DNA from: Maribellus sp. CM-23
GTDB taxonomy: Bacteria > Bacteroidota > Bacteroidia > Bacteroidales > Prolixibacteraceae
DNA: 64,000 bases
Direction: 5' to 3'
Assembly: GCF_021354595.1 (NCBI RefSeq)
Contig: NZ_JADWYJ010000002.1
Coordinates: 496,001-560,000, forward strand
The position numbers were made by a program, and so were the translations under genes. Below the pieces are notes generated by a model, which had not been told where the DNA came from, searched no databases, and saw nothing but the letters and a program-made list of their open reading frames with translations. Below, one piece after another: positions 38,772-46,947 of this stretch (position 1 is its first letter; each line of letters starts with the position of its first letter).

Positions 38772-38848
38772 GGATGCTGGATTCTGGATATTGAATATTG
38801 GATGTTGGATATTGGGCATTCAATCTTTGAACCCTGAACTCTAAACTC
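38772..38848. repeat. Exact 11-unit array of 7-nt repeats
   Basis: 77 bp divide without a gap into eleven heptamers: seven of type GGATNTT (GGATGCT, GGATATT and relatives), a transition unit CAATCTT, then TGAACCC, TGAACTC and TAAACTC. It lies 65 bp beyond the 3' end of the TPR gene at 38914. The remainder of 38534-38913 shows no gene. Confidence 0.9.
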
Positions 38849-38913
38849 GTCTGCAAACTCTACTGCCCCACTTCCCGATGTAATGATGAAAACCAATCGA
38901 CATTGGCATCTTC

Positions 38914-40344
38914 TTATTCCACTGCTTGTTCTGCGTCCAGTTTTTCCAGCATTTTTTTGGCGGCGGCGATTTTTATTTTCCGGTTTTTTTCAATCATCTT
39001 TTTGGTAATATAGGCTTCAATCCGGTGATGCATGGGCACCAGTATGGCTGCTGCAATTACCATAACAATAAGCGTATACACTGCCGAAAAGTTAACGACC
39101 GGGGCAATCTGACTGGCCAGGTACAGGTTGATAAATTCAAAAACCAGCAAGAGGATAAAGATCCCCAAATAGCTCAGCCATTTTTCGCTAACGATAATAC
39201 TGCGGCTCAACAAAAGAAAAACCAGGATAAAAATGACGATCACACCGGCAATGGCAATGTACTGCAGGTTGGTTTTTTGCTTTTGCAAAAGTACTGCCCG
39301 TGCTTCCTCTTTTTCCTGCTGCCGGGCCATTTCTTCGAGCGAAAGTGCCTGAATCTTGTTCCTTTTTTCCTGGTTGTACAAGCTGTCTCTGGCGGCAAGA
39401 CTAATCTCCAGGTAGGCGTAGGCACTGTCGAATACCTGCTGTGTTTTGTAATAGTCGGCCAAAAATGTACCCGACAAATGAACCAAATCGGTCAGCCCTT
39501 CCTTTTCGGCTTTTGTGTAGGCATAGTTGGCGTAATGCAGCATGGAGTCGGGCAGTTCTTTAGATTTGTAGATCTTTGCCAACCCCAGCGCAGCCATTAA
39601 ACTGAAGTTGTCCGGGTTATGTCTGTCGTAAGCATTTTTATAATATTCCAGTGCCATTTGCTGCTCGTCCATATCAGAATAAATTCCCCCCAAATGGAGC
39701 GAGGTCACTCTTTCGCGGTAGATATCACGCTCCCGAAGGGCAATGTCATAGGATTGAAGCACATAAAAACGGGCAGAATCAAGCTTAGATTGGGCAAAAT
39801 AAATCTGACCGATGTTGGCCAAAGCAACCGCTGCTCCACGTTTATCGCCAATTTTTTCCTTGATATCAAGCGTTTGCGAATTGTACTTTAATGCCTCCTG
39901 GTAATGGCCCAATACACCGTGTATGTTGCCAATATTGCCGGTGGTATTGCTAATGCCGGCCCAATCATCTACCGATTCGTATTTTTTCAAGGCACTTAAT
40001 TGCAATTCCAACGCCTTGGGATAGTTGCCGGTGGCGTAAAAGGCATTGCTCATTACACTTAATGTACGGGCTTCTCCGCGGATATAATTACTTTTTTGGG
40101 CCAGCAGCAGGGCCTCTTTTGCCAGGAGCATCGTAGAATCGGGCTTCGACGTGTGGTACAAAAACCCCAGCCGGTTTAACTGAATAACACGCAAAGTATC
40201 GTCTTGCCGGGTTTGCAGTTGCTGTCTCAAACTGCTTATTTCTTCCTTCTGTGCCCTAAGGCCAGGGCTTACGGCTACTAAAAAAACGACAAGAATCAGC
40301 TGTTTAAGCAAGATGCGGAACTTTGGGGAGATTAATTTTAGCAT
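38914..40344 (-). CDS. TPR membrane protein resembling the sensor part of a histidine kinase or adenylate cyclase
   Basis: 476 residues from the ATG at 40344. Signal or anchor (QLILVVFLVAVSPGLRAQ), then about six TPRs of the 42-residue tetratricopeptide type (GNYPKALELQLSALKKYE, GHYQEALKYNSQTLDIKEKIG, QMALEYYKNAYDRH), a coiled coil (MARQQEKEEARAVLLQKQK) and three membrane helices (about 350-445), ending in a charged coil of 40 residues. The layout equals the input half of Bacteroidota TPR sensor kinases, but no kinase, HTH or cyclase domain follows. It may act through a partner protein. Confidence 0.75.
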   Translation of the reverse strand: MLKLISPKFRILLKQLILVVFLVAVSPGLRAQKEEISSLRQQLQTRQDDTLRVIQLNRLGFLYHTSKPDSTMLLAKEALLLAQKSNYIRGEARTLSVMSNAFYATGNYPKALELQLSALKKYESVDDWAGISNTTGNIGNIHGVLGHYQEALKYNSQTLDIKEKIGDKRGAAVALANIGQIYFAQSKLDSARFYVLQSYDIALRERDIYRERVTSLHLGGIYSDMDEQQMALEYYKNAYDRHNPDNFSLMAALGLAKIYKSKELPDSMLHYANYAYTKAEKEGLTDLVHLSGTFLADYYKTQQVFDSAYAYLEISLAARDSLYNQEKRNKIQALSLEEMARQQEKEEARAVLLQKQKTNLQYIAIAGVIVIFILVFLLLSRSIIVSEKWLSYLGIFILLLVFEFINLYLASQIAPVVNFSAVYTLIVMVIAAAILVPMHHRIEAYITKKMIEKNRKIKIAAAKKMLEKLDAEQAVE

Positions 40345-40526
40345 GGTCAATCAGGTATAAAATGTTTTACTCAATGGGGTCCCTTTGGTAAAGAGCTAGG
40401 CTTTAGTCTCATAAGAACAACAACCGAAGCGATAGTGTTCACCAGAGGAGTGAAATTTGCGAAAGCAATGAACATGTGTATGAGAACGATAGCACATTTC
40501 CGCATCGTCCGGCCCCTGGCTGTTCC

Positions 40527-40632
40527 GGATACTCGATACTGGATGCTGGATACTCGATTCTCGATTCCGGATGTTGGATCTTTGAACACTGAAACACTGA
40601 ACCCTGAACTTTGAACTTTGAACTTTGAACTT
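40527..40632. repeat. Fifteen-unit array of 7-nt repeats
   Basis: Eight GGATACT/CGATTCT-type units are followed by seven TGAAC(C/T)(C/T)-type units. All are 7 nt except TGAAACAC (40590-40597), which has one extra base. The order of unit types is the same as in the 38772-38848 array. The last three units are identical to TGAACTT. Confidence 0.9.
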
Positions 40633-40664
40633 CAACAGAGAACTTCCCCGTCGAGTTGTTTGCT

Positions 40665-40874
40665 CTTTAGGAAACTACGCAATTTGATAAAATACTGCGA
40701 TCATATCTTTAGGAAACTACGTAGTTTGATAAAATATTTCAGTCAAATCTTTAGGAATCTACGTAGTTTGATAAAAATTTGCACTCATATCTTTAGAAAA
40801 CTACGTAATCTGATAAAATATCGTCACCTTTTCTTTAGGAAATTACGTAGTTTCATAAAGTATATTGCGCTTGT
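40665..40874. repeat. Five tandem 42-bp repeats with a palindromic core
   Basis: CTTTAGG-type unit starts fall at 40665, 40707, 40749, 40791 and 40833, exactly 42 bp apart. Each unit carries AAACTACGTAGTTT or a one- to three-base variant (perfect palindrome in unit 2) followed by GATAAAAT. The plus strand is open through the array and would encode a 14-residue repeat (FRKLRSLIKY plus four variable residues) from a TTG at 40618 to a stop at 40915-40917. Whether the array is a DNA-binding site or coding is unresolved. Confidence 0.88.
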
Positions 40875-40999
40875 AATATGTCTTTTACCTCGCGGCACTC
40901 TTTTTTTTCGGTTTTAGCACAAGCGCCAACGTTTGGGCGGGTGGATGGATTTTACAAAACCAGGGTCGAACAAGTGCCGCCATTAAACCGGCACTTCTT

Positions 41000-41174
41000 C
41001 CATGCCCTTTGCCCCATGCTCTCGGCAGTTTAGCCATTTTACAATTTAGCAATCACCGTAACTTTGTGATGCCGTGATGCCGTGTTGCTGGTCACTCGCA
41101 GTACGAAACACTCTGAACTTTAACCCCTGAACTCAGTCCCTCAGTCCCTCAATCCTTCTGTCCTTCCATCCCTA
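41000..41174. repeat. Mosaic of 7-nt and 8-nt tandem repeats
   Basis: 41000-41058 reads as heptamers (CCATGCC, CTTTGCC, CCATGCT and so on, then TAGCCAT, TTTACAA, TTTAGCA). 41067-41098 contains octamers (TGATGCCG twice, TGTTGCTG). 41111-41174 divides into eight octamers (CTCTGAAC, CTGAACTC, AGTCCCTC twice, AATCCTTC and others). No gene is seen between 40875 and 41240. Confidence 0.75.
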
Positions 41175-41240
41175 AAAAAAGAGCCGGACATTGATGCCAC
41201 CAGCGGAAAATGGCGGGCCGGTGCAGCCCGCCCATGTTGA

Positions 41241-41687
41241 TTATTTCCACCAGTGATAATAGTTGTGCAAACCATCGTACTCAAACCCACAACGCGGATA
41301 AAGCGTGTTCCCGATGTTGTTTGTTTTTTCGGTTTCCAGCATCAATCCGCAAGCACCGGTTTCTTCGCACCATTGCTTGCTCCGGTCAATCAAAGCCACC
41401 GACAATCCTTTCCCCCGGAACTCCGGATGAACAAACAAATCACTCAACAACCATTGTTTCTCCAGTTTAATGTAATGGAAGAGTTCGTACAGTTGAACAA
41501 AACCCGCTGCTTTGTCATCGGCATAAATCAAAAAAATGTGCGACTGCTCTTTGCTCAATCTTTCCTGAATAAACTGTTTGCATTTTTCCAAATCGGGCTG
41601 CTGCCTGTAAAAAACTCGGTAAAGGTCGAACAACCCGGCTGCTGCTTCCAGGTCTTCCAAACCTGCTTTTTTAATTTTGTGTTCCAT
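41241..41687 (-). CDS. GNAT-family N-acetyltransferase
   Basis: 148 residues from the ATG at 41687 (a GTG seven codons upstream is less likely). The GNAT fold shows LEDLEAAAGLFDLYRVFY at the start, the central strand pair (AAGFVQLYELFHYIKLEKQWLLSDLFV) and the acetyl-CoA pyrophosphate loop PEFRGKGLSVALI (motif A, about 88-100), followed by LMLETEKTNNIGNTLYPRCGFE (motif B). It transfers an acetyl group to an amine; substrate unknown. Divergent from a MocR-type regulator, which may control it. Confidence 0.87.
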   Translation of the reverse strand: MEHKIKKAGLEDLEAAAGLFDLYRVFYRQQPDLEKCKQFIQERLSKEQSHIFLIYADDKAAGFVQLYELFHYIKLEKQWLLSDLFVHPEFRGKGLSVALIDRSKQWCEETGACGLMLETEKTNNIGNTLYPRCGFEYDGLHNYYHWWK

Positions 41688-41774
41688 TTTATAATTTTTG
41701 TAATTCACACCGCGAAACTATTCCCAAACAGGACTACATTTACCATCCAGTTTTCAAATACCAGGTAGTCCAGT

Positions 41775-43232
41775 ATGTTTCCATTCGAAAATATCATCCA
41801 CGTAGATAAAGACAGCAAAACCGCTGTTTACAAACAGATTGCTTTTTCGCTTATCAGCGCCATCCGAAACGGCACACTAAAAGCCGGAGCGCCTTTACCG
41901 GGCAGCCGCGAACTCGCAAAAGCAGTAGGGGTTCACCGAAAAACGGTCATTGCTGCCTATGAAGAACTGAATGCACAGGACTGGATTACGATCATCCCTA
42001 GAAAACATGTATTGGTATCAGAACGCATCCCCCTGCTGGCCCCTCAAAAATGGAATGCTCCGGCGGTTTCAACTCCCTACGGCAATAAGCTTCTACTTCC
42101 TTTCAAAAGGGTTGAAGAGATAATAAAAGAATGCGATGAACCTACCCTCTCGGAGCTTATTATTGATGACGGGCATCCTGACGTAAGATTGTCTCCGATT
42201 GATGAATTATTAAAAACCTATCGTTCTTATACTTCAAAAAAACACAGTATAAAAAATGCTCACATCGGGGCCGCACAAGGCACCGTGAAATTACGGGAAG
42301 AGCTGGCTCATTATCTGGCAGAAACGAGAGGGCTAAATGTTTCGGGGCAAAACCTACTCATTACCCACGGCGCACAAATGAGTATATACCTGGCCGCGCA
42401 GCTGCTTCTTGACAAGGATAACCACATTGTAGTTGGAAAACCCAATTACCCCGTTGCCAACCAAACATTTGCAGAAACGGGAGCCAATCTGCTTGAAGTA
42501 AATGTAGATGAGAACGGATTGGACACGGATGCTCTGGAAGCCCTGTGCCAAAAGAAAAAGATCAATGCCGTTTATGTTATTCCTCATCATCATTATCCTA
42601 CCACCGTAACACTAAGCGTGGAAAGAAGAATGAAATTACTGGAACTATCCGTTCAGCATTCATTTGTGCTGATTGAGGATGATTACGACTATGATTACCA
42701 CTACACATCTTCGCCCTACCTGCCATTGGCAAGCAGCGGTCATAACGGAAACGTTCTCTATATCGGGTCCTTTTCCAAAATACTGGATCCTTCTCTCCGA
42801 ATTGGTTTTATGGTGGCACCTCAGAATTTCATTGAGCAATGTGTAGCGCTCAGAAAACTTATTGATGTTGGTGGCGACGGCTATATGCAAAATGCTTTGG
42901 CCGCTTTGATTAAAAACGGTGAACTCAAACGGCATTTAAAAAAGGCAAAGAAAATCTACTACCAACGCAGAGATTTTCTAAATGCCTTACTAAAAGATAA
43001 ATTGGGAGCATACGTTTACTTCACGTTGCCTTCGGGCGGAATGGCTATTTGGGTAAAAGTATTACCGGAATATCCTGTCGGCCGACTGGAAGAAAATCCC
43101 CGGTTACAAATGCTAAGGGCCGACCGTGAACAGAATGCTTTTCGCTTTGGTTTTGCTTCCATGAACGAAAGTGAATTGGAACAGGCGGTCTCTGTTCTCC
43201 AATACAGTTTTGAATCTATGCACAAAACCTGA
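41775..43232 (+). CDS. MocR/PdxR-type GntR-family regulator with an aminotransferase domain
   Basis: 485 residues. Winged helix of the GntR family at 10-80 (AVYKQIAFSLISAIRNGTLKAG, LPGSRELAKAVGVHRKTVIAAYEEL). The rest is a class I/II aminotransferase fold that binds pyridoxal phosphate: HIGAAQGTVKLREELA, VGKPNYPVANQTF, IEDDYDYDYHY, and SFSKILDPSLRIGF with the Schiff-base Lys. MocR proteins sense PLP or amino compounds; they rarely catalyse transamination. It is divergent from the GNAT gene with 87 bp between starts. Confidence 0.9.
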   Translation: MFPFENIIHVDKDSKTAVYKQIAFSLISAIRNGTLKAGAPLPGSRELAKAVGVHRKTVIAAYEELNAQDWITIIPRKHVLVSERIPLLAPQKWNAPAVSTPYGNKLLLPFKRVEEIIKECDEPTLSELIIDDGHPDVRLSPIDELLKTYRSYTSKKHSIKNAHIGAAQGTVKLREELAHYLAETRGLNVSGQNLLITHGAQMSIYLAAQLLLDKDNHIVVGKPNYPVANQTFAETGANLLEVNVDENGLDTDALEALCQKKKINAVYVIPHHHYPTTVTLSVERRMKLLELSVQHSFVLIEDDYDYDYHYTSSPYLPLASSGHNGNVLYIGSFSKILDPSLRIGFMVAPQNFIEQCVALRKLIDVGGDGYMQNALAALIKNGELKRHLKKAKKIYYQRRDFLNALLKDKLGAYVYFTLPSGGMAIWVKVLPEYPVGRLEENPRLQMLRADREQNAFRFGFASMNESELEQAVSVLQYSFESMHKT

Positions 43233-43240
43233 TTACATAG

Positions 43241-43666
43241 TTAAGCATCCACTTTTTCGGCAAAGGCAAGAATGTATCCGTTTATGTCTTTTACATAAAA
43301 CTCCTGCATGCCATACCATGCCGTTTTTAGTTCGGTCATCTGCAAAGCTTTTCCTTTGAGTTTTCCGTACAATTCAACCACTCCTTCCACTTCCATGTAA
43401 AACGAAACGCTTGCTCCAATGCCCGGTTCAGTCGAAAGAACTACATCGGTTTTAAACGAATCGGAGCGCTGAAACATCAGTTCTACCTGGTCTTTTTGCA
43501 AGAGTGCATAAACATATTCTTTTCCGTCGGCCAATGCCTGTTCCACACCGTCCATGCTTTCGGGAACTGCCATTACCAGTTCGAATCCAAAGTTCTCGCT
43601 ATAAAAATCAACGGTTTGTTTAATGTTCACCACTTCGAGGTTGGGCGTAAGTTTTCCTGCTTTCAT
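43241..43666 (-). CDS. VOC-superfamily (glyoxalase/bleomycin-resistance-like) protein
   Basis: 141 residues, two beta-alpha-beta-beta-beta modules. The first has VNIKQTVDFYSENFGFELVMAV, the second SVSFYMEVEGVVELYGKLKGKAL and ends FYVKDINGYILAFAE. The canonical metal ligands (His/Glu) are only partly present, so it may bind rather than convert a ligand. It follows the AraC gene by 30 bp and is probably co-transcribed with it. Confidence 0.85.
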   Translation of the reverse strand: MKAGKLTPNLEVVNIKQTVDFYSENFGFELVMAVPESMDGVEQALADGKEYVYALLQKDQVELMFQRSDSFKTDVVLSTEPGIGASVSFYMEVEGVVELYGKLKGKALQMTELKTAWYGMQEFYVKDINGYILAFAEKVDA

Positions 43667-43696
43667 TTTCTATATTCTAAAATTTGTGAGGTAAAA

Positions 43697-44440
43697 TTAG
43701 CCCTGCTTTCTGGTTGATAATTGTAAAAATCGGTCGTTTTTATTCTGGTAGAGTTTTCGCGGTGTTGTTCCGGTGTATTTCCTTACATCTTTGATAAAAT
43801 GCGCCTGGTCGAAATAACCTTTCTGAGGAAAGAAGTTTCCTTTTGAAATGTCGTTATAGGAAGATTTACACCGGACTATTTTTAAAAATTCCTTTAAGGG
43901 AAAGCCAAACTGCTGATTGAAATAACGATTGATTTGCCTGCTGCTCCAATACACATTCTCAGAAAGTTCCTTTACAGAGCCCGGGGTATCGCTGTAGATA
44001 AGTTCAAAAAGCTTTAGTTTCCTAGAGTCTATCTCTCCCAGGTGTTTGATCGAATTTGTAAGCTGGGTTGAAATACCCGCAACAAAATTTTCGAACGCAT
44101 GACTTTGGTAGTGACTGACATTCCAAAAATCAGGTGGCAGTTGCTTGGTTTCATCCAGGATTGATTTTATTTCGTGCTGAAAAAGGTATTCGGCGGCCAA
44201 TAGTTTAAACCGGATGGCAAGCATGGTGGTTTCAGCGGGCAGCGTTACATTTGCCGGCTTTGTCCAAACACCTGTAAGTCGCAAACCTACAAACGTTGTC
44301 CCCCGGTATTCGGCAATTAAATCAAAGTAACCGTCGGGCAAAATCGTATGTACGGTTTCGGCTTCCGAATTTCCATATTCCCAAAAGCACTTAATAAAGT
44401 TCGTTAGAAATCCGCTTGGTTTTATCTCCCTGTATCTCAT
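43697..44440 (-). CDS. AraC-family transcriptional regulator
   Basis: 247 residues. N-terminal beta-barrel effector part of the DUF6597-like kind (HTILPDGYFDLIAEYRG, TMLAIRFKLLAAEYLF). The C-terminal AraC domain has two helix-turn-helix motifs: GSVKELSENVYWSSRQINRYF and the second ending GYFDQAHFIKDVRKYTGTTPRKL, the family signature. It controls transcription in response to an unknown ligand; the nearest target candidate is the VOC gene 30 bp downstream. 44441-44649 upstream has no gene. Confidence 0.9.
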   Translation of the reverse strand: MRYREIKPSGFLTNFIKCFWEYGNSEAETVHTILPDGYFDLIAEYRGTTFVGLRLTGVWTKPANVTLPAETTMLAIRFKLLAAEYLFQHEIKSILDETKQLPPDFWNVSHYQSHAFENFVAGISTQLTNSIKHLGEIDSRKLKLFELIYSDTPGSVKELSENVYWSSRQINRYFNQQFGFPLKEFLKIVRCKSSYNDISKGNFFPQKGYFDQAHFIKDVRKYTGTTPRKLYQNKNDRFLQLSTRKQG

Positions 44441-44649
44441 GCACGTTTACGTTTTCATGAAGTTTAGTTACCCCATCTCCACTTCAGCTTTTATTACAAC
44501 AATAATACTGCGGGAGCTTCATTTTTCCAAATACAAGCTGACTTCAGCCTGCCCATTGCAAAAAAGCGATGTATACAAAAGAGCATACTCTTTGTTCTAA
44601 GACAAAGAGTAAAATCCGGCTGATAAGCCAATGACCAGTTAAAATGAAA

Positions 44650-44689
44650 GATCCGATCCGTTTTCGTTTCAACTTATACGGATCGGATC
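44650..44689 (-). terminator. Intrinsic terminator after the S9 peptidase gene
   Basis: Perfect 12-bp arms GATCCGATCCGT / ACGGATCGGATC with a 16-nt loop, starting 9 bp after the stop at 44698 and followed on the minus strand by TTTCATTTT. Confidence 0.75.
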
Positions 44690-44697
44690 CCTCTATT

Positions 44698-46821
44698 TTA
44701 TAAATAATCGAAAAAGTACTGGCTTACCTTTTCCATCAGGTGAACACGGTCTTTACCGCGTACATTGTGCGGATGAATCGGATAGGCAAAAAAGTCAACC
44801 GGCTTGTTTTGCTTCACACATTCGCGCAGAAACTTCATGCTGTGCTGCATCACCACGGTGGCATCCTGCGCACCGTGAATCAGCATCAGTTTCCCCTGCA
44901 AATCCTTTACATGATTTTCCATGTTTGATTCTTCGTAACCTTCCGGGTTTTCCTGCGGCATATCCATGTAACGCTCGCCATACATTATTTCATACATACT
45001 CCAGTCGACCACCGGACCACCGGCAACGCCTACTTTAAACACTTCGGGATGACGCATCATCAGGTTTAGTGTCATAAAACCACCATAGCTCCAGCCATGA
45101 ACACCCATCCGGTCGGCATCCACATAAGGCAGGCTTTTCAGGTACTCCACTCCCTGCATCTGGTCTTCGGTTTCCGGAATCCCCAGCTGACGGTGAATCG
45201 CCGTTTCAAACGCCCGCCCACGGTTGTTGGTGCCGCGGTTATCCATGGTAAAAGCAATGTACCCCTGCGAAGCCATGTAGTACTGCCACCAACGGGTTTG
45301 GTACTGCCAGCTTTTATCCACCATTTGCGAATGCGGCCCGCCGTAAACATACACCACCACCGGGTATTTTTTCGATGAATCAAAATTCGGAGGAAGAATC
45401 AAACGCCCGAACAAATCGTATTTTCCGTCAGCCGTTTTCAGCGTAACCAGTTTTGTTTCGCCCAGGTCGTAATCAGCCAAGGGGTTGGCCGCTTCAAAAA
45501 TATTTTGCTGAACTTTCCCATTGGCCGATAACAAGTCAACCTTCCGGGGCACCTCCACTCCGTTCCAGTTATCAATCACATACGACGCACCGGGGCTTAA
45601 CACCGCCCTGTGCATCCCCTCACCCACCGAAAGCCGGGTACTTTTACCGCTTTTCACATCAATCCTGTAAATGTGATTTTCGATGGGGCTATCCAGCGTT
45701 CCTTCCACAAAAAGGCTTTTCTCTTTCGGATCGAAACCCAGCAGGCGGGTAACTTCCCACTCGCCTTTTGTAAGCTGCTTTACCAACTGCCCATCGGTGT
45801 TGTATTTATATACGTGAAACCACCCATCCTTACGACTCAGGTAGTAAAACTCCGCAGGATTTACTTTTGAAAAATGTATCGGGAACAAAGGTTCCACATA
45901 GGTATCGCCTGTTTCTTCGAACAAGGTTTTTACTTTATCACCAGTGGCAGCGTCGTAACAATTCAGCTGCATGTGGTTTTGCTCCCGGTTGAGCTCGGCC
46001 ATGTAAATATTTTTCTCGTCGGGCGACCAGGCAACGTTGGTCAGAAAATGATCGAGTGGTTCGCCTGTTTTCAGAAAAGTAGTGCTACCGGTTCCGATGT
46101 TGTAAACCCCCAACGTAACGTGGTGACTTGCAAGTCCGGCCATCGGGTATTTTACCGGTGTGTACGAGGCTTCGCGGGCCATATAATCCACCAGTGGGTA
46201 ATCGCTTACCATGCTTTCGTCTTTGCGATAGAAAGCGATAAAATTTCCGTTGGGCGAAATAAAAATGCCGTTGGAAATTCCGAATTCATTGCGGTGTACG
46301 CTTTGTCCGTTTACAATGCCCTTGCCACCGTCGCGGGTAATTTGTTTTACGGCACCGTCGTTCAGGGCCACATACAAATCATCGCCCTGCGTAAAAGCCA
46401 CCCATTTCCCCTGCTCCGAAAAAACAGCGTTTTGCGCTTCTTCCGGCAGTTGGATCGAATAAACCAGCGACTTTTCGGTTGCATTTACCACGAAATAAGT
46501 ACCGGAAGCCTGTACCAGCAAAGAGCCGTCTTTCAACCAATTGAAAGCAGGAAAATAACGCAACGAAGCACCGGTGATTTCTTCCAGTTCGTTGGTGGTC
46601 AACAGGCATTTTTCCTGGCCTGTTTTTGCATGGATGACCATCAGCGAGTCGCTTTTTATCTGCGTATAGTTTTCATCATCCTGCCAGGAAAGTCCCCTGA
46701 CCGATGCCGGGTTTAAATGTGTATAACGCCCCATTATGGCATCTTCGAGGCTCATTTGTTTGGTTTGGGCAACTACCGATAGTTGAGCAAACAATAGAAA
46801 TAAAAATACAATCCGATACAT
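44698..46821 (-). CDS. Dipeptidyl-peptidase IV-like serine peptidase (S9B), secreted
   Basis: 707 residues from the ATG at 46821, directly before a signal peptide ending VVAQ; longer in-frame versions start 40 codons upstream without support. Residues about 40-440 form the DPP-IV beta-propeller, with FRKDES and a YMAREASYTP loop in the exopeptidase region. The alpha/beta-hydrolase domain contains Ser578 in GWSYGGFM, Asp653 in HGAQDATV and His685 in HPHNVRG. It removes N-terminal dipeptides, typically Xaa-Pro, in the periplasm. It lies 126 bp after the VWA gene on the same strand. Confidence 0.93.
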   Translation of the reverse strand: MYRIVFLFLLFAQLSVVAQTKQMSLEDAIMGRYTHLNPASVRGLSWQDDENYTQIKSDSLMVIHAKTGQEKCLLTTNELEEITGASLRYFPAFNWLKDGSLLVQASGTYFVVNATEKSLVYSIQLPEEAQNAVFSEQGKWVAFTQGDDLYVALNDGAVKQITRDGGKGIVNGQSVHRNEFGISNGIFISPNGNFIAFYRKDESMVSDYPLVDYMAREASYTPVKYPMAGLASHHVTLGVYNIGTGSTTFLKTGEPLDHFLTNVAWSPDEKNIYMAELNREQNHMQLNCYDAATGDKVKTLFEETGDTYVEPLFPIHFSKVNPAEFYYLSRKDGWFHVYKYNTDGQLVKQLTKGEWEVTRLLGFDPKEKSLFVEGTLDSPIENHIYRIDVKSGKSTRLSVGEGMHRAVLSPGASYVIDNWNGVEVPRKVDLLSANGKVQQNIFEAANPLADYDLGETKLVTLKTADGKYDLFGRLILPPNFDSSKKYPVVVYVYGGPHSQMVDKSWQYQTRWWQYYMASQGYIAFTMDNRGTNNRGRAFETAIHRQLGIPETEDQMQGVEYLKSLPYVDADRMGVHGWSYGGFMTLNLMMRHPEVFKVGVAGGPVVDWSMYEIMYGERYMDMPQENPEGYEESNMENHVKDLQGKLMLIHGAQDATVVMQHSMKFLRECVKQNKPVDFFAYPIHPHNVRGKDRVHLMEKVSQYFFDYL

Positions 46822-46883
46822 TTTCTGTGTTTTAATTTGGGCGACGAATGTACTAAAAGTTACGGACAGGGGCGATGAGAAAT

Positions 46884-46927
46884 GGCAGGGATCCTGTTGT
46901 CCAAAAACCACTGAACAAATCCCTGCC
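46884..46927. repeat. Inverted repeat between the VWA and peptidase genes
   Basis: Perfect 9-bp arms GGCAGGGAT / ATCCCTGCC around a 26-nt loop. It sits 20 bp after the VWA stop but lacks a T run, so it may be an mRNA-stabilising or attenuating hairpin rather than a terminator. Confidence 0.5.
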
Positions 46928-46947
46928 CTGAGATAAATCACGAAAGA

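Noticed and set aside
40396..40635. Minus-strand ORFs of 72 and 79 codons across the 7-nt array
   Set aside because: They are translations of the heptamers (FRVQSS type), with no conserved end or start; treated as repeat DNA.
40665..40874. CRISPR array reading of the 42-bp repeats
   Set aside because: The repeats adjoin without unique spacers, the variable part is only about 12-14 nt, the units differ from each other, and no cas gene is in the window.
46822..46941. Forty-codon N-terminal extension of the S9 peptidase
   Set aside because: It would bury a clear signal peptide that starts at the ATG at 46821.
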